Counted from the stretch's first letter, positions 26,015 through 36,425 are shown. The stretch is DNA of 64,000 nt from Pseudomonas laurylsulfatiphila (GCF_002934665.1 NZ_NIRS01000004.1:2501-66500), one strand, 5' to 3'. Program-made: numbers and translations. The notes: generated by a model not told the origin, from the sequence alone.

Positions 26015-28378
26015 ATGTCCCAGAAGCTGCAACCCGCCGGACGTTTCACCCTGAAACTCTGCGCACTGTTGGCCAGCTCGGTCGCATCCGCACAAGACTC
26101 GCTGCCCTTCCCGCCGACGCCTTCGGCCAGTGACGCCAAACCGACGCTGCAAGAATCGAAACACCAGAAACGTCAGCAGCAATCTCATCTTCCTGCCGAG
26201 GCCCCCAATATTCTGGTGATCATGCTCGATGACGCCGGCTTCGCGCAGTCAGATACCGTCGGCGGCGCAGTCCATACGCCGACCCTGAGTCGAGTCGCCG
26301 ACAGCGGTGTGCGCTACAACGCTTTTCATACCGCGGCCATCAGCTCCGCAACTCGCGCCGCATTGCTAACCGGACGCAACCATCACCGGGTTGGCAACGG
26401 CGTCATCGCAGAGCTGGCCACCGATTGGGAAGGCTACACCGGCAAGATCCCCAAAAGCTCGGCGACCATGGCCGAGGTGCTCAAGCAATATGGCTACAGC
26501 ACCGCCGCGTTCGGCAAATGGCATAACACCCCCCCTCTGGACACCACGGCGGCCGGTCCTTTCGATACATGGCCGACGGCCTACGGTTTTGAATATTTCT
26601 ACGGTTTCCTGGCCGGCGAAACCTCCCAGTACGAACCGCGTCTGTACCGCAACACAACGCCAATCGAACCGGCGCGAGATCCGAAATATCACCTCAGCGA
26701 AGATCTCGCCAATCAGGCCGTAAACTGGCTGCAAGACCATCAGACCTACGCGCCGGCAAAACCATTTTTCATGTATTGGACACCGGGTGCCGTGCATGGC
26801 CCGCACCAAGTGAATGCGCAATGGGCCGATAAATACAAAGGCAAGTTCGACGGTGGTTGGGACGCCTATCGTGAGCAGACGTTTGCTCGCCAGAAAGCGC
26901 TGGGCTTTATCCCGCATGACGCCGTCCTCACGCCGCGCCCGGCGGAACTCCCAGCCTGGGACAGCTTGTCTTCCGAACAGAAACAGTATCAGGCACGGTT
27001 GATGGAGGTGTATGCCGGCTTCCTGGAACATGCCGACACGCAGGCCGGCAAGATCCTCGACGAACTGGAGCGTGAAGGTAAGCGCGACAACACGCTGATC
27101 TTTTATGTCTTCAGCGACAACGGCGCTTCTTCCGAGGGGATGGAAGGCACGATTAATGAGTTGCTGGCCCAAAACGGGATTCCAGTTCCCAAAGAGCAGC
27201 AGTTGAAAGTCCTCGACGAGATGTATGGCGGCTTGTCCGCGCTCGGCGGTCCTAAACTTGAAAGCATGTACAACGCCGCGTGGGCCTGGGCAGGTTCAGG
27301 GCCATTCGTAGGCACTAAACTGGTCGCCGGCTACTTCGGCGGGACGCGCACGCCGCTGGCCGTTTCCTGGCCGAAACAGATCAAGGCCGACGCCAGAGTT
27401 CGCGCACAATTCCACCATGTCAACGACATTGCCCCGACGGTCTACGACGTGCTGTCGATCACGCCACCCATAGAGGTCAACGGTATCGCTCAGGACCCAA
27501 TGGATGGCGTCAGCCTGCGCTACACCTTCAACGACGCTCAGGTGAAGTCGAAAAAACCGGCGCAATACTTCGAAGTCTTCGGCAGTCGCGGCGTCTACAA
27601 GGATGGCTGGATGGCCTCGGTTTTTGGCCCGCGCAAACCCTGGGTGCAAGGCTTCGCGCAGTTCATGGGCTGGAATCCGGTGAACGATCAATGGTCGCTC
27701 TACAACCTGCAAGACGACTACTCCCAGGCCAAGGATGTCGCCGCGAGCAACCCGCAAAAGCTTGCAGAGCTGAAGGCCGAGTTTGACGTGCAGGCCAAGG
27801 CTAACCATGTCTATCCGATTGGCGCCGGTCTCTACCCCTTCCTCGATCCGACTGCACGAATCTCCAGCAGCCAACGCGAATGGCATTTCAGTGATCGTGT
27901 CCAGCGCTTTCCGGAGTTTGCGGCCCCGAACCTGCGCAATCAGAACAGCAAAGTTGTCGTCGACGCCGACGTTCCGGCTAACGCCACCGGCGTGTTGTAT
28001 GCCTTGGGCGGTATCGGTGGCGGGGTCAGCCTGTACATGGATGACGGTTTCCTGAACTACGAGTACAACGCGCTGGCTATCTCTCGAGTCAAACTGCGTT
28101 CGGCCGAACGAGTACCCGCAGGCAAAGTCAGTATCGAAGTGCTGACGACCCTGTCGTCAGCCAAGCCCGGAGCGCCGGCCAATCTGAGCCTGCGACTTGA
28201 CGGACAGGAAGCCGCCAAAGGGGTGACACCGTTCACTCCGGCACTGACGTTCACCGCCAGCGAAACCTTCGACGTCGCTCAAGACCTCGGTTCCCCCGTC
28301 ACCCTGGACTATTTCGAGCGTGCGCCCTTCGCATTCAATGGCAAGGTCAAGGATGTACACGTGACGTATTTGCCTTGA
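26015..28378 (+). CDS. Exported arylsulfatase, serine type
   Basis: A 787-residue sulfatase with an N-terminal signal-like segment (LKLCALLASSVASAQ). Metal ligands appear in NILVIMLDDAGF at about residue 66, and the formylglycine site is ISSATRAALLTGRNHHRVG at about 109-127. The modified residue is Ser rather than Cys (S-S-A-T-R), and the usual Pro is Ala. Further conserved parts are AFGKWHNTPP and VFSDNGASSEG. It would hydrolyse sulfate esters in the periplasm. Ser-type sulfatases need an anaerobic-type maturase, and such a gene follows at 28437. CGGAG stands before the ATG. The length fits large arylsulfatases. Confidence 0.88.
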   Translation: MSQKLQPAGRFTLKLCALLASSVASAQDSLPFPPTPSASDAKPTLQESKHQKRQQQSHLPAEAPNILVIMLDDAGFAQSDTVGGAVHTPTLSRVADSGVRYNAFHTAAISSATRAALLTGRNHHRVGNGVIAELATDWEGYTGKIPKSSATMAEVLKQYGYSTAAFGKWHNTPPLDTTAAGPFDTWPTAYGFEYFYGFLAGETSQYEPRLYRNTTPIEPARDPKYHLSEDLANQAVNWLQDHQTYAPAKPFFMYWTPGAVHGPHQVNAQWADKYKGKFDGGWDAYREQTFARQKALGFIPHDAVLTPRPAELPAWDSLSSEQKQYQARLMEVYAGFLEHADTQAGKILDELEREGKRDNTLIFYVFSDNGASSEGMEGTINELLAQNGIPVPKEQQLKVLDEMYGGLSALGGPKLESMYNAAWAWAGSGPFVGTKLVAGYFGGTRTPLAVSWPKQIKADARVRAQFHHVNDIAPTVYDVLSITPPIEVNGIAQDPMDGVSLRYTFNDAQVKSKKPAQYFEVFGSRGVYKDGWMASVFGPRKPWVQGFAQFMGWNPVNDQWSLYNLQDDYSQAKDVAASNPQKLAELKAEFDVQAKANHVYPIGAGLYPFLDPTARISSSQREWHFSDRVQRFPEFAAPNLRNQNSKVVVDADVPANATGVLYALGGIGGGVSLYMDDGFLNYEYNALAISRVKLRSAERVPAGKVSIEVLTTLSSAKPGAPANLSLRLDGQEAAKGVTPFTPALTFTASETFDVAQDLGSPVTLDYFERAPFAFNGKVKDVHVTYLP

Positions 28379-28386
28379 CCCTCAAT

Positions 28387-28408
28387 GCCGCCCGGATAAC
28401 CGGGCGGC
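28387..28408 (+). terminator. Hairpin between sulfatase and maturase genes
   Basis: GCCGCCCGG pairs perfectly with CCGGGCGGC around ATAA, eight bases after the sulfatase stop and 28 bases before the maturase start, without a T-run. It probably stabilises the sulfatase message or lowers read-through into the maturase gene. Confidence 0.5.
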
Positions 28409-28436
28409 AGTCTGACGACTCCCGGACCCTGCCCCC

Positions 28437-29705
28437 ATGCCTACCCACGAAACCCCGCCCCAGGGCTTGCATCTGATGGCCAAACCCGTCGGGCCGATCT
28501 GCAACCTCGATTGCAGTTACTGTTTCTATCTCGAAAAAGAACAGCTTTACCCTCCTCGGCAACGCTTCAGCATGACCGACGAGGTGCTGCGTCTGTATGT
28601 GCAGCGCTACATCGAGGCCCAGCCCACGCCTGAGGTCGAATTTACCTGGCAAGGCGGCGAACCGACGTTACTGGGGTTGGATTTTTTTCAACGCGCGGTC
28701 CTGTATCAACGCCAGTTCGCAGGGAACAAAGTCATTCGCAACACGCTGCAGACCAATGGCACGTTACTCAATGACGACTGGTGCGCGTTCCTCGCCCGTG
28801 AACGCTTCATAGTGGGGATCAGTCTCGATGGCCCGCGATACGTTCACGACCTCTATCGCCCCGACAAGCGCGGACGCTCCAGTTTCGATGACGTGATGCA
28901 TGGTCTCGAACTGCTCAAGCAGCATGGCGTCGACTTCAATGTGTTGGTTACCGTGGCGCGCGATGTCGCCAGATTCCCCTTGGAAATCTATCGATTCCTC
29001 AAGTCTGAGGGCGTTCGTCATATTCAGTTCAACCCCGTGGTGGAACGTGTGCCAAGCGCCTCACAGGTCAGTCTGGGTCTACATTTCGCTATCCCGCCGG
29101 AATTGCGCCTGCACGTGGTGCCGGAGCCCGCGATGGTGACGGAACAAACGGTTGCCCCTGAGGCCTATGGCGATTTTCTCATCACGATTTTCGACGAGTG
29201 GGTGCGCCAGGATGTCGGGGAGATTCATGTCATGAACTTCGAATGGGCACTGGCCTCATGGTGCCAGCTGCCGGCCTCGGTGTGCCTGTTCAGCCCGCGC
29301 TGCGGCAAAGCGGCGATCGTGGAGCACGACGGCAACGTCTACTCCTGCGATCACTACATGTATCCCGAGTATTTGCTGGGCAACTTGAAGACCGATGATC
29401 CTGCCGTTCTACTCGCCTCTGCTGCGCAACAAGCCTTTGGCGCCGCCAAGGAAGAGACACTGCCGACGTATTGCCAGCAGTGCGATTACCGCTTCGCCTG
29501 CCATGGCGAATGCCCGAAAAACCGCTTCATGAACGCGCCCAACGGCGAGCCGGGTCTGAATTACCTGTGTCCGAGCTACAAGAAATACTTTCGTCACCTG
29601 ACGCCCTACATGAACGCCATGGCCCAACTGATCAGCCACAGCCAACCCGTGGCGTTGATCATGCAGGCCTTCGCCGGCCCGCTGATCGTGCCCCTGGATA
29701 AATAG
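28437..29705 (+). CDS. Anaerobic sulfatase-maturating enzyme, radical SAM (AtsB/anSME)
   Basis: A 422-residue radical-SAM enzyme. The cluster-binding Cys are in CNLDCSYCFYLEKEQL at about residues 22-37 (C-x3-C-x2-C), and FTWQGGEPTLLGLDFF follows at about 69. The C-terminal SPASM domain has CGKAAIVEHDGNVYSCDHY, then CQQCDYRFACHGECPKNRF. Such enzymes convert a Ser or Cys in the sulfatase to formylglycine in the cytoplasm without oxygen. The adjacent Ser-type sulfatase at 26015 is the evident client. The ribosome site is weak, in line with low-level production of a maturase. Its stop is only four bases from the stop of the convergent ligase gene. Confidence 0.92.
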   Translation: MPTHETPPQGLHLMAKPVGPICNLDCSYCFYLEKEQLYPPRQRFSMTDEVLRLYVQRYIEAQPTPEVEFTWQGGEPTLLGLDFFQRAVLYQRQFAGNKVIRNTLQTNGTLLNDDWCAFLARERFIVGISLDGPRYVHDLYRPDKRGRSSFDDVMHGLELLKQHGVDFNVLVTVARDVARFPLEIYRFLKSEGVRHIQFNPVVERVPSASQVSLGLHFAIPPELRLHVVPEPAMVTEQTVAPEAYGDFLITIFDEWVRQDVGEIHVMNFEWALASWCQLPASVCLFSPRCGKAAIVEHDGNVYSCDHYMYPEYLLGNLKTDDPAVLLASAAQQAFGAAKEETLPTYCQQCDYRFACHGECPKNRFMNAPNGEPGLNYLCPSYKKYFRHLTPYMNAMAQLISHSQPVALIMQAFAGPLIVPLDK

Positions 29706-29709
29706 CCTT

Positions 29710-31344
29710 TCAGGTCTGAAATCTGAAGTCGCGAAACTGTTCGCGAAGCTTCATCTTTTGCAATTTGCCGGTGGCGGTATGCGGCAGCGCTTCGACGAAG
29801 GCCACATCGTCCGGCAGCCACCATTTCGCCACGCGGCTTTGCAGCACCGTCAGCAGATCGTCTTTGCTCGCGGTTCTACCAGGTTTGAGCACCACCACCA
29901 ACAACGGCCGTTCCTGCCATTTGGGATGAGCGATGCCAATCACCGCCGCTTCGGCGACGGCCGGATGACTGACGGCAGCATTTTCCAGATCAATCGAAGA
30001 AATCCACTCGCCACCCGACTTGATAACGTCCTTGGCGCGGTCGGTGATCTGCATGTAGCCGTCAGTGTCGATCGTTGCGATGTCACCGGTATCGAGCCAG
30101 CCCTCGCTATCAAGAATCTGCCCTCCCTCGCCGCCGTAATACTGGCTGGCGATCCACGGTCCCTTGACCAGTAGAAGACCGCTTGCCTTGCCGTCTCGCG
30201 GTAATTCAGCGCCTTGCTCATCGACAATCTTCATCGACACCCCAAACAACGCCCGCCCTTGTTTGGCCTGCAAGTCGAGCACTGCTTCCAGCGGAGCATC
30301 ACGGTGTTTGGGCAGCGGATTGCAGATGGTGCCCAGCGGGGACATCTCGGTCATCCCCCAGGCATGCAAAACACGCGCATTGAAACGGGTTTCAAACGTA
30401 TCGACCTGGATACGCGGCGCGGCGGCTCCGCCGATCACCACCCGGTTCAGGCACAGCTCTGTCGCCGGTTGCAAAGCCTGTGTCTCGACATGCTGTTGCA
30501 ACATCATCCACACCGTCGGCACACCCAGCGCCAGGGTCACCTGTTCATCCCGCATCAGCGTGTAGAGGCTCTCACCATCAAGTGCGGCGCCCGGCAACAC
30601 CAATTTGGCACCACACATTGCGGCGGCATACGGCATACCCCAGGCATTGACGTGGAACATCGGCACGACCAACAACGCTGAATCCGCTGCCGATAGACCG
30701 AAGCCATCGGAGGTACACAGTGCCAGCGAATGCAGGATCGAAGAACGGTGCGAATACAGCACACCCTTGGGATTGCCAGTGGTGCCCGAGGTGTAGCACA
30801 TGGACGACGCCGTTCGCTCATCGAACTCAGGCCAGATGAAGTCATTGCTGTGCCCGGCGATCAGGTCTTCGTAGCACATCAAGCCAGGCACATCGATTGC
30901 CGGCATTTGCTCCCGCTCACACAGAGCGATAAACGCTTTGACTGACTTCAGGCGCGGCGCGATCTGCTCGACCAGCTCAGCGAACGACAGGTCGAAAAGC
31001 AGGTACTGATCCTCGGCGTGGTTGGCGATGAATTCGATCTGCTCGGGGAACAGCCGCGGGTTGATCGTATGCAGTACCGCGCCCATGCCCGACACACCGA
31101 AATACAATTCCATGTGCCGGTAACCGTTCCAGGCCAGGGTGCCGATTCGCTCGCCAGGTTGTACACCCAACGCAACCAGCGCATTGGCCACTTGTTTAGC
31201 GCGTTCGCCGATGTCGGCGTAAGTACAGTGATGCACCGATCCATCTGCCATGCGTGAGGCAATTTCGGTGTGCGGATGCGCCTTCAGCGCATGTTCCAGA
31301 ACGGAAGAAATCAACAGTGGTTGATCTTGCATCAAGCCCAGCAT
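29710..31344 (-). CDS. Fatty-acid-type acyl-CoA ligase (AMP-forming)
   Basis: A 544-residue adenylate-forming enzyme that would activate a carboxylic acid with ATP and CoA. The P-loop is [20 protein letters not shown] at about residue 185, with [13 protein letters not shown] at about 336, the core [12 protein letters not shown] and [16 protein letters not shown], and the C-terminal Lys motif [13 protein letters not shown]. It resembles AlkK-like medium- or long-chain ligases. It is the last gene of the minus-strand run that starts with the LuxR gene at 42316; the gap to the RND gene is 71 bases. AAGGA lies 11 bases before the chosen ATG. Confidence 0.88.
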   Translation of the reverse strand: MLGLMQDQPLLISSVLEHALKAHPHTEIASRMADGSVHHCTYADIGERAKQVANALVALGVQPGERIGTLAWNGYRHMELYFGVSGMGAVLHTINPRLFPEQIEFIANHAEDQYLLFDLSFAELVEQIAPRLKSVKAFIALCEREQMPAIDVPGLMCYEDLIAGHSNDFIWPEFDERTASSMCYTSGTTGNPKGVLYSHRSSILHSLALCTSDGFGLSAADSALLVVPMFHVNAWGMPYAAAMCGAKLVLPGAALDGESLYTLMRDEQVTLALGVPTVWMMLQQHVETQALQPATELCLNRVVIGGAAAPRIQVDTFETRFNARVLHAWGMTEMSPLGTICNPLPKHRDAPLEAVLDLQAKQGRALFGVSMKIVDEQGAELPRDGKASGLLLVKGPWIASQYYGGEGGQILDSEGWLDTGDIATIDTDGYMQITDRAKDVIKSGGEWISSIDLENAAVSHPAVAEAAVIGIAHPKWQERPLLVVVLKPGRTASKDDLLTVLQSRVAKWWLPDDVAFVEALPHTATGKLQKMKLREQFRDFRFQT

Positions 31345-31415
31345 GGTTTTGTGTTCCTTTTATTCTTGTTTGATGTCGATGTTTCAGAAATGGCAGAGAC
31401 TCACAGGTAGCCGTT

Positions 31416-33851
31416 TCAAGGGGCACGACGGAGCAAGAAATGCGACAGCGCCGGGATCAGCACCAAGGCGCCGACCATGTTCCAGATGAACATGAAGGTG
31501 AGCAGGATGCCCATGTCGGCCTGGAACTTGATCGGCGACCAAGCCCAGGTGATGACGCCCGCCGCCAGGGTGATGCCGACCAGCGCCACCACTTTGCCGG
31601 TGAACGCAACGGAGTTTTTGTAGGCTTCGGTCAACGACAGACCGGCACGCTGCTGAGCCAACTGAACACTGAGCAGGTACAGCGCGTAATCGACACCGAT
31701 GCCGACACCCAAGGCAATCACCGGCAAGGTCGCGACCTTCACGCCCATGCCCAGCCAGACCATCAACGCCTCGCAGAGAATCGACGTCAGCATCAACGGC
31801 ACGACCGCCACCACCACCGCTCGCCAGCTGCGGAAGGTGATGAAGCACAGCACAATCACCGCGCCATACACGTAGAACAACATGGTGCGATTGGCGTCGC
31901 GCACGACAATATTGGTCGCCGCTTCGATCCCGGCGCTACCGGCGGCGAGCATGAACTGCCGATCGTCATTGCTGTGTTCACGGGCGAACTGATCGGCCAC
32001 TTTCACCACGTGATCGAGGGTTTCGGCCTTGTGGTCGGAGAGATAAGCGATCACCGGCATCATCGAACAGTCACTGTCGAACAGTTCCGGGTTGTTCACC
32101 GAGGCCTGCTGCGCGCCGTAGTTGAGCACGTTCTGGTTGCGCGCGACGGTCAGCATTTTCGGGTTGCCTTCATAGGAACCGGCCGTGATCTGGCGCACAG
32201 CGTTGACCAGCGACACGGTAGTCTGCACGCCCGGTTGCTGTTGCAGCAGCCAGCCGAGACGATCGGCTTCCACCAGGGTTTCGTACTTCAGGCAACCTTC
32301 GCTGGCGGTTTTGACCATGACCGCAAACTGGTCGCTGGACAGCGAATAGTTGGCAGTGATGTAGGCGTTGTCGCGGTTGTAACGTGAGTCGGCGCGCAGC
32401 TCGGGTGCACCCGGATCGAGATCACCAATCTTCAACTGCGTACTGACCATGAAGCCACCTGCCGCCAGCAACCCGGCCACCACCACCGCCACCGTCGCCC
32501 AGCGACGCTCGGTAAAGCGGTCAAGCAGGCTCCACAAATTACCCAGCCCTTTTCCATTCACCTCCTGCCTTTCCTGACGCAGGCTGCGCGCCGCCGCCTT
32601 GGGACTGACACCCCAATAAGACAGCAGCACTGGCAGCAGCACCAGGTTGGTGAAGATCAGCACCGCCACGCCAATGCTGGCGGTGACGGCCAGGTCCTGG
32701 ATTACCGGAATGTCGATCAGCATCAGTACCGCAAAACCCACGGCATCGGCCAGCAATGCGGTCAGTCCGGCCAGGAACAGACGGCGGAAGGTGTAACGCG
32801 CGGCGACCAACTGATGGGTACCGCGTCCGACGTCCTGCATGATCCCGTTCATTTTCTGCGCACCGTGGGATACCCCGATGGCGAATACCAGAAACGGCAC
32901 CAGAATCGAAAACGGGTCGAGTGCATAACCGAACAAGGTGATCAGGCCCAGTTGCCACACCACCGCAACCACCGAGCAAAGAATCACCAGCGCGGTGCTG
33001 CGCACGCAACGGGTAAAGCCAAAGATGATGGCAGTAGCGATCAGCGCTGCAGCGCCGAAGTACATCATGATCAGCATCAGGCCATCGATCAGATCGCCCA
33101 CCAGTTTGGCGAAACCGATCACGCGAATCTTGATCGGGCCTTTGCCCTCTTCACCGGCAACGTGTACCGCGTTGCTGCCGGCAAACTCAAACTTGTTGCG
33201 TAGCTGCTCTTCAAGCATCCGCGAAAAATGGTGATAGTCGATGGCGGCGCCCGTGACCGGATCCTTCTCCAGCAGCGGCACCACAATCATGCTCGATTTG
33301 AAATTATTGCCGACAAGACTGCCGATGATGCCGGAACGGGCGATGTTCAAGCGCAGTTGCTCGACCCCACTGGCCGAGCCGTCGTAGGAGTCCGGCATGA
33401 CCGGGCCACCACGGAAGCCCTCCTCCGTCACCTCGGTCCAGCGTACGGCAGGCGTCCACAATGACTTTATCCAGGCCCGGTCCACGCCCGGGGTCAGGAA
33501 CAAGGTGTCATTAACCTGCTTGAGCACCTCCAGGTATTTCGGGTCGTAGATATCACCGTCGGTGTTTTCCACCACCACCCGAACCGTATTGCCCAGCCCG
33601 CGCAACGCCTGACGATTCTCAAGGTAATTTTTGATGTACGGCTGACTCTGCGGAATCATCTTTTCGAAGCTGGCATTGAGCGTCAGCCCAGTGGCCGCGA
33701 AATAGCTCAGCAATACCGTGACGATCAGGCAGGTCAGCACCACCAGCAGGCGGTTGTTGAAAATCAGGCGTTCAAGGACATTGCCGGAGCGTGCATCGAA
33801 GCCCTTCAGCTCTCGGATCACCGGCATCGTATCGAGGTTGTAGTTACCCAT
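31416..33851 (-). CDS. RND-superfamily transporter, MMPL/HpnN-like
   Basis: An 811-residue protein with two repeats, each one helix, a large extracytoplasmic loop and about five more helices. The first helix is LLVVLTCLIVTVLLSYFAAT. The charged transmembrane motif is visible twice: SILVPFLVFAIGVSHGAQKM and PVIALGVGIGVDYALYLLSV. The family includes exporters of lipids and hopanoids and is regularly found next to DUF1302/DUF1329 genes. Here it likely moves a hydrophobic substrate or product across or out of the inner membrane; the direction is not determinable. It lies 38 bases after the YCF48-like gene. Confidence 0.87.
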   Translation of the reverse strand: MGNYNLDTMPVIRELKGFDARSGNVLERLIFNNRLLVVLTCLIVTVLLSYFAATGLTLNASFEKMIPQSQPYIKNYLENRQALRGLGNTVRVVVENTDGDIYDPKYLEVLKQVNDTLFLTPGVDRAWIKSLWTPAVRWTEVTEEGFRGGPVMPDSYDGSASGVEQLRLNIARSGIIGSLVGNNFKSSMIVVPLLEKDPVTGAAIDYHHFSRMLEEQLRNKFEFAGSNAVHVAGEEGKGPIKIRVIGFAKLVGDLIDGLMLIMMYFGAAALIATAIIFGFTRCVRSTALVILCSVVAVVWQLGLITLFGYALDPFSILVPFLVFAIGVSHGAQKMNGIMQDVGRGTHQLVAARYTFRRLFLAGLTALLADAVGFAVLMLIDIPVIQDLAVTASIGVAVLIFTNLVLLPVLLSYWGVSPKAAARSLRQERQEVNGKGLGNLWSLLDRFTERRWATVAVVVAGLLAAGGFMVSTQLKIGDLDPGAPELRADSRYNRDNAYITANYSLSSDQFAVMVKTASEGCLKYETLVEADRLGWLLQQQPGVQTTVSLVNAVRQITAGSYEGNPKMLTVARNQNVLNYGAQQASVNNPELFDSDCSMMPVIAYLSDHKAETLDHVVKVADQFAREHSNDDRQFMLAAGSAGIEAATNIVVRDANRTMLFYVYGAVIVLCFITFRSWRAVVVAVVPLMLTSILCEALMVWLGMGVKVATLPVIALGVGIGVDYALYLLSVQLAQQRAGLSLTEAYKNSVAFTGKVVALVGITLAAGVITWAWSPIKFQADMGILLTFMFIWNMVGALVLIPALSHFLLRRAP

Positions 33852-33889
33852 GAAGTGGCTCGTCTCTTTTTATTATGTGGGATGTGGGC

Positions 33890-34954
33890 TCATTCGAAGG
33901 GCAACTGGCGCAAGCCCCGTGCGCCCGCGACCACCACGACGTCTGATGCGATGGCCTGCGCCGCAGCGGCGGGCCCCAGGCGGTCTTGTGGCTTTAGCGT
34001 GAAACTGGCGCCGTCGTCGGTGCTGACAAGCACATGCCCGGCCTGGCTGACCAGGATGATTCGGCCGTCGGCGGTGATCGTGCTCGCGGTGATGCTTGAG
34101 GACAGCCCCAGTTCAACCTTGTCCCAGTTCACGCCATGATCGACGCTGCGATAAACATTGCCCCGCAGGCCATAAACGAGCACCGAGCCCGGCTTGCCGG
34201 TGATGCCGAAATAGCTGCCGCTGTAGGGCGTCGGGATGTTGATGAAGCGTTGCGTTGCCGGGTCCAGTTTCAATACCAGGCCTTGCTCGCCGACAATGAA
34301 CAGGTCATCGCCGATTGCTCGTATCCCGTAGAAATTCAGTGCGCCCGGATTGTCGGTGCGATCCATCAACGGAACCCAGTTCCGGCCGCCGTCTTCAGTG
34401 CGGAAAATCAGATTGAACGCGCCGACGATATAGCCGGTTTTATCATTGGCGAACCAAACGTCCAGAAAAGGTTTGTCAGCCCCTTCATCGACCATTCGTT
34501 GAGCCTCAGCCAATAACGCATCATCGGGCTGTTGCCCTTCTTGCCTCTGAAAATGTTCGAGCATGATCTGCCCCACCTGACGGCCATCGAGCTGACGCGT
34601 CCAGGTTTCACCCCTGTTGTCGCTGTGCAACACAATGCCGTCGTGCCCGACCGCCCACCCCTGCGTCGGGCTCGGAAAATGCACGGCCACCAGATCGGAA
34701 CTCACCGGCACTTCTGCCTGGTGCCAGCGGACGCCGTTGTCATCGGAATAAAAAATATGGCCGCGTTGGCCCACGGCGACCAGGCGCTGACCTGCACGGG
34801 TCAACCCGGTGAACACCCCGCCAATCGCCTTGTCACTCTGAATCGCGGGGCTCGACAGTACGTCGACAAAGTCAGCGGCGACGACGGATCTGGTGAATGG
34901 GGCAGCCAACGCCAAAATTAGCGCAGTGAGCGCAATCCATCTGAATGTATTCAT
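33890..34954 (-). CDS. YCF48/BNR-repeat exported protein
   Basis: A 354-residue exported protein (signal WIALTALILALAAPFTRSV) with repeated beta-propeller blades of the YCF48/BNR kind: GHIFYSDDNGVRWHQAEV, GIVLHSDNRGETWTRQL, FRTEDGGRNWVPLMD and YRSVDHGVNWDKVELG. The start at 34954 is preferred because the longer frame puts residues before the signal. Homologues sit in DUF1302/DUF1329 loci, where I know of no proven activity; the name photosystem-assembly protein reflects only the fold. It is the fourth gene of the transcript, between DUF1329 and the RND gene. Confidence 0.84.
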   Translation of the reverse strand: MNTFRWIALTALILALAAPFTRSVVAADFVDVLSSPAIQSDKAIGGVFTGLTRAGQRLVAVGQRGHIFYSDDNGVRWHQAEVPVSSDLVAVHFPSPTQGWAVGHDGIVLHSDNRGETWTRQLDGRQVGQIMLEHFQRQEGQQPDDALLAEAQRMVDEGADKPFLDVWFANDKTGYIVGAFNLIFRTEDGGRNWVPLMDRTDNPGALNFYGIRAIGDDLFIVGEQGLVLKLDPATQRFINIPTPYSGSYFGITGKPGSVLVYGLRGNVYRSVDHGVNWDKVELGLSSSITASTITADGRIILVSQAGHVLVSTDDGASFTLKPQDRLGPAAAAQAIASDVVVVAGARGLRQLPFE

Positions 34955-35030
34955 AAGGTCTACTCGGCAAAAAAAGCCGCCGAACAGTGCGGTACACACT
35001 GTCGGCGACAAAAAACACCTGCGTTATGGC

Positions 35031-36392
35031 TCAGCGAATACCCGTGCCGGCCAATGACTCAGGTGCCCACTGCGCTTTCGAAAGCGGGTCGATGTACTTG
35101 ACGCCGCCGTACGGCCCGTAGATGCCGGTGATGTTGTAGCTGCCAGAGACCAGGTCATAAATCATGTGGTTATCGGAATTCGGCGCCTGCACGTCGTAGC
35201 TGTATGCCATGTGTGCAAAGGACCCGCGGTACAGCTTGCCGCTGGCGTCATATTCATCCGAAGCCAGGGCGATCCAGCTGTCTTCGTCGAGGTAGAAGGT
35301 GCGCTTGCTGTAGATGTGGCGTTTGCCCGGTTTCAGCGTGGCTTCGACCACCCACACGCGGTGCAACTCCCAGCGCATCAGGTCCGGATTGACGTGATGC
35401 GGCGTGGTGATATCCGCAGCGACCTTGTGATAGTTCAACTTGTACGTGTTGTAAGGAACGATCATTTCCTTCTTGCCGACGAGTTTGAAGTCGTAACGGT
35501 CCATTGCGCCGTTGAATACCCAGGCATCGTCATAGGTCGAAGCACCGGCCGAGCCAGGGTTTGGCGTGTCGTAGGCGATATCCGGTGCGAGTTTCACGCG
35601 GCGCTGACCCGGCAGGTATTGCCAGCCACGACGCTCCATTTTCAGAGGGTTGACGGCATCCTGCACCAGGATGGCTTCGCCTGCGCGACGGGCCGGGGCC
35701 TGGTAGTAGAGTTTGGTCTTGAAGAACAGATCCGTCTCTTTCGCCGGTTCCATACGCTTGGGATCGTACAGCGGGTATTCCAGATAGGCATTACCGGATG
35801 TGGCCAGAATTGCCCTCCCGGAACTGTCGACGTTCCAGGAGTCATATTTCAAATTGGTGGCGTAACCCTGATAACGCAGCAAGTGGTTCCACATGGCCTC
35901 ATAGCCATCTTTCGGGATCGGGAACGGAACGCCCGGCAACGCGTTTTCCAGTGCTACCCCGCCTTCGAGTGTTTTGGTGCCGACGGCGTTTTTTGCGGTG
36001 TTATCCAGCAACCGTTGAGGCAGCGCAACGCTGCGATGAGTCGGAAACACATCGACCCGGAACGTCGGGTAACGCTTGAGCAGTTCTTGCGTGGTTGCGG
36101 TCAGTTTGTCGGTGTATTGACTGACGTTTTTGCCATCGACGACAACGCGTGGCTTGTCGGCCTCATAAGGGTCTGGACGGAACGAACTACCCGGTTGAAA
36201 ACTGGCCGGCGCCGTGGTGAGACCGCCGGTGTAGGGCGGAATGGTGTTGTCGGCATTGCCGGTCTTTTCAGCGCCGACGCCTGTCAGGCTGTTGCCGAGT
36301 CTGGCTGCTTCATCGGGGGACACGGCTGCGTGTCCCGCACCCGCGATGGCAACGGTCAAGGCAGTGAACAAAAGCGTATTGACGAACTTCAT
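35031..36392 (-). CDS. DUF1329 family exported protein
   Basis: A 453-residue protein with a signal peptide (LLFTALTVAIAGAGHA) and the DUF1329 pattern: GKNVSQYTDKLTATTQELLK, PKDGYEAMWNHLLRYQG, GWQYLPGQRRVKLAPDIAYD and KRTFYLDEDSWIALASDEYD. The fold is related to LolB/LolA-like lipid binders, which fits a periplasmic carrier of hydrophobic molecules. AGGAG precedes the ATG at 36392. It starts 33 bases after the DUF1302 gene; the two domains nearly always occur as a pair. I recall fitness data in P. putida linking such a pair to growth on fatty esters, but cannot verify it here. Confidence 0.9.
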   Translation of the reverse strand: MKFVNTLLFTALTVAIAGAGHAAVSPDEAARLGNSLTGVGAEKTGNADNTIPPYTGGLTTAPASFQPGSSFRPDPYEADKPRVVVDGKNVSQYTDKLTATTQELLKRYPTFRVDVFPTHRSVALPQRLLDNTAKNAVGTKTLEGGVALENALPGVPFPIPKDGYEAMWNHLLRYQGYATNLKYDSWNVDSSGRAILATSGNAYLEYPLYDPKRMEPAKETDLFFKTKLYYQAPARRAGEAILVQDAVNPLKMERRGWQYLPGQRRVKLAPDIAYDTPNPGSAGASTYDDAWVFNGAMDRYDFKLVGKKEMIVPYNTYKLNYHKVAADITTPHHVNPDLMRWELHRVWVVEATLKPGKRHIYSKRTFYLDEDSWIALASDEYDASGKLYRGSFAHMAYSYDVQAPNSDNHMIYDLVSGSYNITGIYGPYGGVKYIDPLSKAQWAPESLAGTGIR

Positions 36393-36425
36393 GGGGTGAC
36401 TCCTGCTATCAAGCAAAGACTTCGA

